From positions 16,130 to 80,129 of the forward strand of contig CADBHQ010000028.1 in assembly GCA_902794535.1 (NCBI GenBank): DNA of 64,000 bases. Reading direction: 5' to 3'. The notes below the pieces were generated by a model. It was not told the origin of the DNA, did no database searches, and worked only from the letters and a program-made list of their open reading frames with translations. Position numbers and translations under genes: made by a program. Below, piece after piece: positions 25,751 to 33,849 of the stretch. This DNA is from Fibrobacter succinogenes. Lineage in GTDB: Bacteria > Fibrobacterota > Fibrobacteria > Fibrobacterales > Fibrobacteraceae. Positions within the stretch are counted from its first letter, which is position 1; the number at the start of each line of letters is the position of its first letter.

Positions 25751-25798
25751 ATTTTATAATCTACACTAAATTCGACAGGTTGTTTAATCTACAGACCG

Positions 25799-27124
25799 TT
25801 AATCGTGAATCGAGTTCTTGAGGCTTTCGATGAGTCGTGCAAAGCTCGGGTCGGTTTCCATTTCTTTCTTGATGCTCTTGATGGCGTGAACCACGGTGGA
25901 GTGGTCCTTACCGCCAAAGCGGGAACCGATGCTCTGCAAGCTGATGGGGGAGCATTCGCGCATCAGGTACATAGCGACCTGGCGAGCCTTTGAAATTTCC
26001 TTAGTGCCACGGCCCGATTCGGTGAGCTTGGCTTCGGGCACTTCGTAGTGCTTCGAAACGGTGTGGAGGACGGCGTCGAGGCTTACGCGGCGGCGGAGCG
26101 TCGGAGCGATTTCGGCCACAACCTTCTGAGCGATGCTCATATCGATATCGTGGTGCATCAAGCTCGACTGCAAGGTGAGCTTGATGATTGCACTTTCGAG
26201 GCAGCGCACGTTGCTTGCGATGTTTTCTGCAAGGTAGTGCAGAACGTCGTCGCTGATTTCTAGGTGGCGTTCTTCGGCCTTCTTGTGCAAAATGGCTTCG
26301 CGGGTTTCTACATCAGGCGGCTGGATGTCGACCGTGAGGCCCCAGGCAAAGCGGCTGACCAAGCGGTCAGACAAGTTCTTGACTTCGGCAGCAGGTGCAT
26401 CAGAAGTCAGCACGATTTGCTTGCCGGCCTGGTGTAGGGCGTTAAAAATCAAGAAGAATTCGTTCTGGGTTTCGTACTTGCCGGTCCAGTTCTGGATGTC
26501 GTCAATCAGCAAGATGTCGACTTCGTTGCGGTAGAAGTCTGACATTTCGGTGATGCGCTGTTCGCGCAGGCACTTCATGTACTGTTGCGAAAAATCTTCA
26601 GAGGTCAGGTAGCACACGCGCTTGGTCGGATCTTCTTCGAGAATGTAGTTACCGATAGCCTGCAAAAGGTGAGTCTTGCCAAGGCCCGAAGAACCATAAA
26701 TAAAGAGCGGGTTGTACTGCGTACCATCGGGGTTGCGAGCGACTGCAAGGGCTGCATTGAAGGCGAGCTGGGCCTTGTCGCCCGGCACAAAATTTTCAAA
26801 GCGGAAAGAGCCCGAAAGCGGAATGCTTGGCTTTAAAAAATCGCGGAAGCTGTTGTTGCCTGCAGGGGCTGCCTGCGTCACAGCTTCTTGTTGCTGGAAT
26901 TCAAATTCAATTGCAGATTCGTCGTGCGTGACTTCGCGCCAGGCGAGGCGGATGAGTTCCTTGTAAGCAGAATAGACGGCGGTATCCAGTCCGGGCGGAA
27001 CGGTCACGACGGCATGACCGGTGGTAAGGCTTGTGAGCTTGGTCTGCGCAAAATAAGTCTTATAAACCGTGTCTGAAAGCATCCCACGGAGGTAGTTCAA
27101 ACATCTTTCCCATTCAGCTTGCAT
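25799..27124 (-). CDS. dnaA: Chromosomal replication initiator DnaA
   Basis: AAA+ ATPase that binds DnaA boxes and melts the origin to start replication. Domain I (about 1-85) begins AEWERCLNYLRGML, followed by a linker. The AAA+ core has Walker A GSSGLGKTHLLQAIG, Walker B VDILLIDDIQNW, and sensor/Arg-finger segments. The C-terminal DNA-binding domain has the signature GGKDHSTVVHAIKSI. I chose the ATG at 27124 (441 residues) over a GTG at 27139: GAGGAAGA lies just upstream of it and the first Trp then falls where E. coli DnaA has it. Its upstream spacer holds DnaA-box-like nonamers. Confidence 0.96.
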   Translation of the reverse strand: MQAEWERCLNYLRGMLSDTVYKTYFAQTKLTSLTTGHAVVTVPPGLDTAVYSAYKELIRLAWREVTHDESAIEFEFQQQEAVTQAAPAGNNSFRDFLKPSIPLSGSFRFENFVPGDKAQLAFNAALAVARNPDGTQYNPLFIYGSSGLGKTHLLQAIGNYILEEDPTKRVCYLTSEDFSQQYMKCLREQRITEMSDFYRNEVDILLIDDIQNWTGKYETQNEFFLIFNALHQAGKQIVLTSDAPAAEVKNLSDRLVSRFAWGLTVDIQPPDVETREAILHKKAEERHLEISDDVLHYLAENIASNVRCLESAIIKLTLQSSLMHHDIDMSIAQKVVAEIAPTLRRRVSLDAVLHTVSKHYEVPEAKLTESGRGTKEISKARQVAMYLMRECSPISLQSIGSRFGGKDHSTVVHAIKSIKKEMETDPSFARLIESLKNSIHD

Positions 27125-27139
27125 TTCTTCCTCTTCCAC

Positions 27140-27290
27140 TAAAGGGCGAACAAAAATCTATCAACAGGTAGGCCATATAATCTAGAAAAATGCGCTATGG
27201 TGTTGATAAGTTTTGATGCATTAAACAAGAAAAATTTGCTTTACCAGATTGGACTGCCACCCTAAGTCGTTGATTATTAACAAGATATGT
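27140..27290. other. Possible oriC / dnaA autoregulatory region
   Basis: Between dnaA and the divergent gene are three DnaA-box-like nonamers: CTATCAACA (27158-27166), TTATCAACA on the minus strand (27201-27209) and TTATTAACA (27274-27282). AT-rich sequence follows to about 27330. Three boxes are few for an origin, so this could equally be only the dnaA control region. Confidence 0.4.
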
Positions 27291-27406
27291 GCAATATTTT
27301 ACAAATTGTATACAAATTAATTTGTTTTGCGTTGGGTTCCTTAAAGAATCTTGTTTTTATCTTAAATTACTCGAAAGAGTCGCTATTTTTCTACATTTAC
27401 GCCGCT

Positions 27407-27994
27407 ATGCAGATGTTTGATATTGAAACTTTAATTTCTCAGGCGTATAATACGCTGGATTATTGGTTCTGGACCCCTGTTTTATCCTGGATCGGGCTCT
27501 ATTTTTGGTTTTTCCGAGTTTCGTACCCCAGATATCTCAGAAAATTGGTCAATAAAGGCGTAAAATGGGCCATTATGCCTAAATGGAAAGGTTATTGGCT
27601 GCCGCTCGATATCCTGTTTACGTTGTTTATGGCGTTATTCTCGGCGGTGCCTGCTATTTGGGCCATTCAAAAATGGTTAGATTTTCCTTGGTACTACGGT
27701 TTTGCCGTGTCGCCGCTTTTCTTGCTGCTTGGAATCGTTTTCTGCCATTCCGCCAAGAGAAAGGCTGCGCGACTTTACCAGTCCGCGTATTTCTACGAAT
27801 ACCGTAGGGTACGTTACGAAAGCGAAGTCAAGGGAATCTTCAGGAGCGAAACGGACGTTCAGAACCATACGGTTTGGAGCTTTACCAAGAAGCTCAAGAA
27901 TGCCGAAGCTCATGGTCGTCTGTGGAAGTATATAAACGCCATGGCAAAGACCAAGAAAATTCCGCCTGATGTGCTTGCACAAACGATGATTTAG
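27407..27994 (+). CDS. Hypothetical membrane protein
   Basis: An approximately 195-residue protein with no recognised family. Hydrophobic aromatic segments near residues 18-37, 65-85 and 92-112 suggest three membrane helices, followed by a basic cytosolic tail with many Arg, Lys and Tyr. I use the ATG at 27407; one at 27413 is equally possible, and in-frame starts further up to 27287 would add a hydrophobic but unlikely extension. A TACATT box lies about nine bases before the ATG without a Shine-Dalgarno sequence. The squalene-synthase-like gene begins 18 bp after its stop, so they are probably co-transcribed. Confidence 0.68.
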   Translation: MQMFDIETLISQAYNTLDYWFWTPVLSWIGLYFWFFRVSYPRYLRKLVNKGVKWAIMPKWKGYWLPLDILFTLFMALFSAVPAIWAIQKWLDFPWYYGFAVSPLFLLLGIVFCHSAKRKAARLYQSAYFYEYRRVRYESEVKGIFRSETDVQNHTVWSFTKKLKNAEAHGRLWKYINAMAKTKKIPPDVLAQTMI

Positions 27995-28012
27995 GACGAG
28001 GAACGAACAGAG

Positions 28013-29116
28013 ATGTCAAATATTCTAGATTCGATAGGAGTAGGCGAAAACGTCTTGGACGGTCGTGCGGCATGGAAGTATGCCGAAGAAATCCTGCTGC
28101 AGGTTTCTAGAACCTTCGCGCTCAACATCAACGTTCTAAAAGGAAAGCTCCACAAGAGCATTCTGCTTGCTTACTTGTACTTGCGTATCGCGGATACCGT
28201 CGAAGACGATCCCGACATGAAGGCTTCTGAAAAAGAAGTCATTCTGGGCAAGTTTGCCGAAATTTTCAAGACCGCCGAACTCTCCGACGAACTGGTTGCC
28301 GAATTTGAACGTTCGCTCCCTGAAAGTTGGCGTAAGTCTGAACACCCGTACATGAACCTTTGCTTGCACACGCATGTGGTGGTGCCTTTGTTGAAAGAAC
28401 TGCCAGAAGTCTATGCGGCTCCAGTGCGTGCGGTGACGATTGAAATGTGCCAGGGCATGGCGAAGTTTGCGCTCAGGCAAGAGGCCGCCCTCAGTTCAGG
28501 CTGGTTTACGCTCGAAAGTGTCGCTGACCTTGATGAATACTGCTATTACGTGGCAGGCATTGTCGGCAAGCTTTTGACGAATCTTTTTGCCGCTGACACG
28601 TGCCTGATTAACGATGCCCGCAAGGCTGAAATGCAAAAACTCGACGTGAGCTTTGGGCTTGCGCTTCAGGTGGCAAATATCGTGAAGGACTGCGTCGAAG
28701 ATTCTGCTCGCAGGGTTTGCTTTGTGCCCGAAGAAATCTGCCGCAGGCATGGCTTTGCACATTCGTATGAAATGTTCGATGTCCCGAGCGACCCGACGGC
28801 GAAGGCTGACTTTGACAAGCGCCGTGCCGCGGTAATGGGTGAGCTTGTGCTAAAGGCTTGGGGACACTTGGACGATGCAATTGCCTATACCAAGCTCATT
28901 CCGAACGTGAAGATGCGTACGAGGCTGTTCTGCTTGTGGCCGCTCTTTATGGCTGCCGAGAATATGAAGCTGATTGGTGATGGCTCAAGCCTCTTTGCCT
29001 CTGATAAGAAGGTGAAGATTACTCGCGATACCGTCAAGCGGATTATCAAGTCGACTACATTGCATTTCTATTCTGATCGTTGGATTGAAAAGTCCTACGC
29101 TCAATTAAGAAAATAA
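28013..29116 (+). CDS. Squalene/phytoene synthase-family protein
   Basis: A 367-residue prenyl-condensing enzyme that would join two prenyl diphosphates head-to-head, using Mg2+. Both aspartate-rich motifs are present: DTVED (about residue 61, within YLRIADTVEDDPD) and DCVED (about residue 225, within QVANIVKDCVED). Length and the VSRTFALNINVL opening fit squalene synthases better than the shorter phytoene synthases. No cyclase, hopanoid or carotenoid gene lies nearby. It is preceded by a small membrane protein gene and followed after 27 bp by lspA. The product (squalene, dehydrosqualene or phytoene) cannot be fixed from sequence. Confidence 0.82.
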   Translation: MSNILDSIGVGENVLDGRAAWKYAEEILLQVSRTFALNINVLKGKLHKSILLAYLYLRIADTVEDDPDMKASEKEVILGKFAEIFKTAELSDELVAEFERSLPESWRKSEHPYMNLCLHTHVVVPLLKELPEVYAAPVRAVTIEMCQGMAKFALRQEAALSSGWFTLESVADLDEYCYYVAGIVGKLLTNLFAADTCLINDARKAEMQKLDVSFGLALQVANIVKDCVEDSARRVCFVPEEICRRHGFAHSYEMFDVPSDPTAKADFDKRRAAVMGELVLKAWGHLDDAIAYTKLIPNVKMRTRLFCLWPLFMAAENMKLIGDGSSLFASDKKVKITRDTVKRIIKSTTLHFYSDRWIEKSYAQLRK

Positions 29117-29143
29117 GAATTGAGAAAATCAAACTAAGAGTAT

Positions 29144-29728
29144 ATGAAGAAAACTGATTTTATAAACAAGTGGCCGTTTCATTTGGGAGTGATTCTTTTT
29201 AGCATTGTCGCTGACCAGCTGACAAAGCTTTGGGCGCTTGTGCGATTCACGAACGAAACGGGTGCTCCGAATCACGAAACCATCAATGTCATCGGCGAAT
29301 TGGTTCGTTTTCAGTTGGTGTTCAACAAGGGTGCTGCTTTCAGTAGCCGTCCGCAAGATTTGATGCCCTTCTTGCCGCCCTGGGTGTTCTTTTTGCTTAT
29401 TTCGATTGTCGCGACCTTTGTCCTTTTGTGGTTCTATAAGTCCATTGACAAACGCGATTGGATGAGCCGCCTGGGTGTGGTGATGATTCTCGGCGGTGCT
29501 GTGGGTAACTTTATTGACCGTATGCGCCTTTCCATGGTCGTGGACTTTATCGATTGCGATTTCCCTGACTTTATCATGACCCGCTTTCCGACCTTCAATG
29601 TGGCCGATTCCTTTGTGACTGTTGGCGTTGCCGTTGTGATTCTTTCCCCGATAATTTTGAAAAAGATCCATCAAGAAATTAAGAACGATAAAGAAGCTAA
29701 AACCGAAGCGGCAAAAGAGGAAAAATGA
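29144..29728 (+). CDS. lspA: Lipoprotein signal peptidase (signal peptidase II)
   Basis: Inner-membrane aspartyl protease that removes signal peptides from diacylglyceryl-modified prolipoproteins. The 194-residue protein has four predicted membrane helices. The catalytic Asp pair lies in GGAVGNFIDRM and FPTFNVADSFVTVGV. VFNKGAAFS is the conserved NxGxAF segment. The C-terminal tail is extended, charged and Lys/Glu-rich. The stop overlaps the next ATG (ATGA). Many lipoproteins in this window (17132, 41893, 44704, 50446) are its likely substrates. Confidence 0.94.
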   Translation: MKKTDFINKWPFHLGVILFSIVADQLTKLWALVRFTNETGAPNHETINVIGELVRFQLVFNKGAAFSSRPQDLMPFLPPWVFFLLISIVATFVLLWFYKSIDKRDWMSRLGVVMILGGAVGNFIDRMRLSMVVDFIDCDFPDFIMTRFPTFNVADSFVTVGVAVVILSPIILKKIHQEIKNDKEAKTEAAKEEK

Positions 29729-30999
29729 ATTATCTCGTAGAAGAAAAACACGCTGGCGAACGCATCGACAAGTTCCTTGTGGGTGTCATGGAAAACGTGT
29801 CCCGCACGGATGTTCAGAAACTGATTGCCGCAGGCGAAGTCAAGGTAGGCGGTGTAGCCTCTCCCAAGAATTTCCGTGTCGAAGCAGGCATGGTCGTGGT
29901 GGTGGACAAGATTCCCGAAAAAGAAGCAAGTACGCTTGAACCTGAAAATATCCCACTCGACATCGTTTACGAAGACGACGATATCGTGGTCTTGAACAAG
30001 CCGCGTAACTTGGTGGTGCATCCGGGTAACGGTGTGCAGAACGGGACGCTTGCCGCAGGCCTTCTGTACCACTTTAAAGAAAATTTGTCTGCTGTAAACG
30101 GCCCGTTACGCCCGGGCATTGTCCATCGACTGGACAAGGATACACCAGGGCTTATGGTGGTGGCCAAGAATGACGCTGCCCACAGGCATTTGGCCCACCA
30201 GCTGGAAACCCGCACACTGCACCGCACCTATAATGCCCTGGTGTGGGGGCATCCTCGCGACTTGGAAGGTACAATCGATGCCCCCATCGGGCGTAACCCC
30301 AAGAATCGCCTCAAGATGGCTGTCGTGAGCGATGGCAAGCCGAGCCGCACACATTTTGTGGCCAAGAAATTCTTTGCGTTCGCAACGCTTCTGGAATTGC
30401 AGCTGGAATCGGGCCGTACGCACCAGATTCGCGTGCATAGTCGCTACATGGGTCACCCGGTCGTGGGCGATCCGCTGTACGATGGCCGCGACGGTTGCTT
30501 GAACCGCGTCGCTCCCTTAATGAAGGACATCGCGGCGAAGGTCTTGGAAATTGCTCCGGCACAGCTCTTGCAGGCCGTGAAAATTGAACTGATTCACCCG
30601 ACCACGGGCAAAAAGATGAAGTTCAAGGTCCCGCTTGAAAAGCCTTTCGAACAAGTTCTCAAACTCCTCAAAAAGGAATGCCCGGCAGACGCGCCCGTAT
30701 TCGACGAAGATGAAGGCTTCCGCGATTTCGACCCCGAAATGCGTTATTTCGAAGAGGAGGAAGAAATCGACGATGGCGAACCGCTGGCCCTCTTCCCCGA
30801 AGAAGTGGCTCCTTACAAGGAACGTAAAACGCGTGCCCAGCGCTTCGCTGAACGCGCTGCCAATGCCGCTAACCGCAAGGCTAAGGCTGCGGAACGCAAG
30901 CGTATCAAGCAAGAAAAGGCGGCCCGCAAGCGTGGTATCGCTCCCGAAGACTTCGTTCAGCCGGGTTACGAACCGACGATTGACCCGGACCTGCTTTAA
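29725..30999 (+). CDS. RluD-type ribosomal large-subunit pseudouridine synthase
   Basis: Isomerises uridines in RNA, most likely 23S rRNA, to pseudouridine. The 424-residue protein has an N-terminal S4 domain (AGERIDKFLVGVM through IAAGEVKVGG, about 10-60). The catalytic domain follows, with the Asp in GIVHRLDKDTPGLMVVAKND (about residue 138) and the LESGRTHQIRVHSRYMGHPVVGD motif. The family averages about 320 residues; here a 100-residue C-terminal extension is first acidic (FEEEEEIDDGE) and then strongly basic (RAERAAN.., KAAERKRIKQEKAARKRG), perhaps an RNA-binding tail. Coupled to lspA by a 4-bp overlap. Confidence 0.9.
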   Translation: MNYLVEEKHAGERIDKFLVGVMENVSRTDVQKLIAAGEVKVGGVASPKNFRVEAGMVVVVDKIPEKEASTLEPENIPLDIVYEDDDIVVLNKPRNLVVHPGNGVQNGTLAAGLLYHFKENLSAVNGPLRPGIVHRLDKDTPGLMVVAKNDAAHRHLAHQLETRTLHRTYNALVWGHPRDLEGTIDAPIGRNPKNRLKMAVVSDGKPSRTHFVAKKFFAFATLLELQLESGRTHQIRVHSRYMGHPVVGDPLYDGRDGCLNRVAPLMKDIAAKVLEIAPAQLLQAVKIELIHPTTGKKMKFKVPLEKPFEQVLKLLKKECPADAPVFDEDEGFRDFDPEMRYFEEEEEIDDGEPLALFPEEVAPYKERKTRAQRFAERAANAANRKAKAAERKRIKQEKAARKRGIAPEDFVQPGYEPTIDPDLL

Positions 31000-31014
31000 T
31001 CAAACTTTAATTGC

Positions 31015-31044
31015 AAAAAAGGTTCCCTTCGGGGAACCTTTTTT
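31015..31044. terminator. Bidirectional intrinsic terminator
   Basis: Hairpin AAAAAAGGTTCCC/GGGAACCTTTTTT closed by a TTCG tetraloop, between convergent pseudouridine synthase and alr genes. Confidence 0.9.
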
Positions 31045-31062
31045 AGTTTATATAGATTTTAG

Positions 31063-32286
31063 CTATCGCAGCGGGTATTCCTTGAAGTCCTTGACGCCGA
31101 ATTCCTTGCGCAGGTAATCCCAGCGAACCAAGCGATTCTTCCAGTAGTACTTACGGTACAGACGGCGTGCGACGCGGCTTGTTAATTCGTACGGAATCGT
31201 ATGGTGGTCATCGGCCACGCTTTCCATCGAAATGCGGAAGTCCAGTTCGCCGTTTACCACATCGACCGTTTCGCCGACTTGCACATCAGGAATGTGGCTC
31301 ACGTCGACCATGGTGGCATCCATGCACACGCGGCCAAGAATCGGGCAGAGCTGTCCGCGAATGAACACGAAACCCTTGTTGTATTCGCCGCGCAGGTAAC
31401 CGTCGCCGTAACCGATAGCAATCGTTGCAATGCGGGTGGGTTGTTGGGCCATCCAGTAACCGCCGTAGCTCACGGTTTCGCCGGGCTTTACATCGTGGAT
31501 GTGGCGAATAGTAGACTTGATTCTCATCACCGGTTTGATCGGCCATGGAGAAGGTGCTGCGCCCATGCAGTTGTAGCCGTAAAGGGCTAGACCCGGGCGC
31601 ACCATGTCAAAGTGGCTTTCGGGGTGGGTGAGCGTGCCTGCAGAGCTAGAGCAATGGCAAATCTCGGGGCGGAGTCCTTCGGCTTCCAGAACGTCGACCA
31701 GGCGTGTAAAGCGCTGAATCTGAATTTCGGTCTTCGGGTTCCCCGGCATGTCGGCGGTAGCCAAGTGCGTGAACATGCCTTCGAAGTGCAGGTTCTTGAG
31801 GCTGAGGGCCGCGCGAACATTGTTAAAGTCTTCGGCGTCAAAACCGTAGCGGTTCATGCCGGTATCAATGGCGAGGTGTGCCTTGCAGGTGGTTCCCGTA
31901 TCGTGCAGGAACTGGTCGAATGCCATGGCGGTACGAATGTCCGTAATAGCCGCAGTCAGTTGGAATTCGACAAAGTAGGCAAAGTCCGCCGGAGTGCAGG
32001 GGCCAAGTACCAGAATCGGCAGGTCCATGCCGTATTGGCGAAGCAGCATGCCTTCGCTAATGTGGGCAACGCCTAGGTAGTCAGCACCGCCGAATTTGGC
32101 GGCAAAGGAGCAGGCGAGGCTTCCGTGGCCGTAAGAGTCCGCCTTTACAGGCAAAAGGATCTTCGTATTGGCAGGAATCTGGCTCCTGATAAATTGAATG
32201 TTGTTGCAGAGTGCGTCTAAGTTGATTTCAATCCAGTTCGGGCGCGCAATTTTATTTAAATCCGGAGGAGTAGCTAAAAGTTTCAT
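31063..32286 (-). CDS. alr: Alanine racemase
   Basis: PLP enzyme converting L- to D-alanine for peptidoglycan. The 407-residue protein has the PLP lysine in LPVKADSYGHG (about residue 48), the barrel segments DTGMNRYGF and FTHLATAD, and the C-terminal catalytic Tyr region ETVSYGGYW with IAIGYGDGYLR. A short N-terminal extension precedes WIEINLDALCNNI, the usual family start. An approximately 25-residue C-terminal extension follows the TSRVARRL segment. The TATATT box ends about nine bases before the ATG, with no clear Shine-Dalgarno sequence. Confidence 0.94.
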   Translation of the reverse strand: MKLLATPPDLNKIARPNWIEINLDALCNNIQFIRSQIPANTKILLPVKADSYGHGSLACSFAAKFGGADYLGVAHISEGMLLRQYGMDLPILVLGPCTPADFAYFVEFQLTAAITDIRTAMAFDQFLHDTGTTCKAHLAIDTGMNRYGFDAEDFNNVRAALSLKNLHFEGMFTHLATADMPGNPKTEIQIQRFTRLVDVLEAEGLRPEICHCSSSAGTLTHPESHFDMVRPGLALYGYNCMGAAPSPWPIKPVMRIKSTIRHIHDVKPGETVSYGGYWMAQQPTRIATIAIGYGDGYLRGEYNKGFVFIRGQLCPILGRVCMDATMVDVSHIPDVQVGETVDVVNGELDFRISMESVADDHHTIPYELTSRVARRLYRKYYWKNRLVRWDYLRKEFGVKDFKEYPLR

Positions 32287-32804
32287 GATGTGTGAAATAT
32301 AGGTAAGTCTATTTGGTTTGGTTACATGTTTGTAAGAAAATTATCCATTTTCTAGGCGCTCTTATTCCAAACTGGAATAAATCAAGTTGAATTGTTTTTT
32401 GTAAATCGGCGAGCGCTTTTAAAAATTATAAATCGTCCGCAATCCTAGTAATGATGCGGAGTCCGTTATTTTGTATGAGTTTACAATTATGACGTTGAAA
32501 ATTTGTTTACCATTTTGACTGAAACCTTTCCTTTTTTTGTTTGTAGTTTTCCAATCAAGAAAGAAAATATTTTGTTCTAATTCCGAGTAAAGGAACGGAT
32601 ATAGAATAGATAACGGATAAATTAATTCCTTTATTCTGTCGTTTTGTTTCCCTGACATATTTGACTTTGTGTAATGGGCTTGCCTTTTAAAGTCCCGTTC
32701 CGGAGTCTGTTCCAAAGGCAAGAATAATGCCCTGTCAAAAGGGTAGTGTCCCTGCCTATACCCTAAAACATCCATCAAAACCCTGTTAAAGGGAGGATAA
32801 AATC
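32287..32804. other. 518-bp AT-rich intergenic region
   Basis: Apart from the alr promoter, no certain gene is present. A minus-strand open frame (32419-32778, 119 codons) has an AT-rich codon style and no family resemblance; I leave it out. Near the right end two similar words, CCCTGTCAAAAGGG (32730-32743) and CCCTGTTAAAGGG (32781-32793), are imperfect palindromes just upstream of the AgmX/TonB-like gene and could be operator sites. Confidence 0.4.
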
Positions 32805-33743
32805 ATGACAGCAGTAATCCAAACACCGGATTCGTTCATCGTGTCCCTGTTGCCGGATTCCGATAAAAAGATGGTGCGCATCGCAGGCGTATCGCTTCTT
32901 GTCGCGATTCTTCTGTGCTTCTGGGCAACGACGTACGAGGTGCTCATTGACGATTCCATTTTTGTGGATACGCCAACCACCGAAATACAAGCAACCATGA
33001 ACATCATCGACAAAAAGGAGGAAAAAAAGCCCGACAAGAAACCAGAACGAAAACCACAAGATATCCAACGCAAAAAGCCTGGCACTGGCGGGAAACCCGT
33101 AGGGCGTGGTAACCCTCGAGCCCCGCTCAATCGTGGCGTTATTCATGCGCTAGATGCTCAAACTGCGAATGCTTCGGCTGCCGCTTACGACTTGATCAAG
33201 CAAAGCTTTGCCAAGGATATCGATAAGGTCCTCAAGAATACGAACGGCTTGCAGGTTACCGGAAAAACAAAAATTGGCGAAGTCCGTGGAAAAGTAGAGG
33301 GCGGCTTTAACCAAGGCATGTTTGCTGGTGGCAGCGGCGGTATCGGCGATGATATTAGCAACTTGGTCAGTGGCTCTGCTGGAGCTATATCGACCAGGGC
33401 AATGGGAAATATAAAGGCTCCCAAGGAAACGGATATCGAGTGGGGTTCCGGCCCGTCGTCCCGTTCCGCTGCAGATATCATGAAGGTTGTCCGTCAGCGT
33501 ACTCCGGGGCTTCGGCATGTATACAACAAATACCTCAAGAAAAAGCCGGGGTTCCAAGGCAAGGTGACGCTCAAGTTCACGATTGCTCCGGGTGGCGAAA
33601 TCATCAGTATGTCGCTGGTGTCGTCCACGACGGATTACAGTGAATTCGACAACGAAATCAAGAAATCAGTCGGTCGCTGGACATTCAGCAAGGTGAAATC
33701 GGGCAATACAACCGTGACAATCCCGTTCACGTTCACCGAATAA
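32805..33743 (+). CDS. TonB-family / AgmX C-terminal-domain protein
   Basis: A 312-residue inner-membrane-anchored periplasmic protein. The N-terminal cytosolic stretch is followed by one membrane helix (about residues 25-43), a Lys/Pro-rich spacer (KKPDKKPERKPQ), a Gly-rich region, and a C-terminal domain (about 220-312). The last has PGLRHVYNKYLKKKPGFQGKV, KFTIAPGGEI and the closing VTIPFTFTE, typical of the AgmX/PglI and TonB C-terminal families. It probably couples inner-membrane energy or a motility/transport complex to the outer membrane. Partner ExbB/ExbD genes are not adjacent. A good Shine-Dalgarno (AAGGGAGGA) precedes the ATG. Confidence 0.8.
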   Translation: MTAVIQTPDSFIVSLLPDSDKKMVRIAGVSLLVAILLCFWATTYEVLIDDSIFVDTPTTEIQATMNIIDKKEEKKPDKKPERKPQDIQRKKPGTGGKPVGRGNPRAPLNRGVIHALDAQTANASAAAYDLIKQSFAKDIDKVLKNTNGLQVTGKTKIGEVRGKVEGGFNQGMFAGGSGGIGDDISNLVSGSAGAISTRAMGNIKAPKETDIEWGSGPSSRSAADIMKVVRQRTPGLRHVYNKYLKKKPGFQGKVTLKFTIAPGGEIISMSLVSSTTDYSEFDNEIKKSVGRWTFSKVKSGNTTVTIPFTFTE

Positions 33744-33849
33744 TTTTTGGTTCATTTATTTATCCTCGCTCCGTAAAGGGGCGGGGATTCTGTTTTTTCT
33801 TGCTGAAATGGAGTTTACTATATTTTTACATGTAAATAGGAGTATAAAA

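Noticed and set aside
32419..32778. A 119-codon minus-strand frame upstream of the AgmX/TonB-like gene
   Set aside because: No ribosome-binding site, no family and a composition like the surrounding spacer; not strong enough to call a gene.
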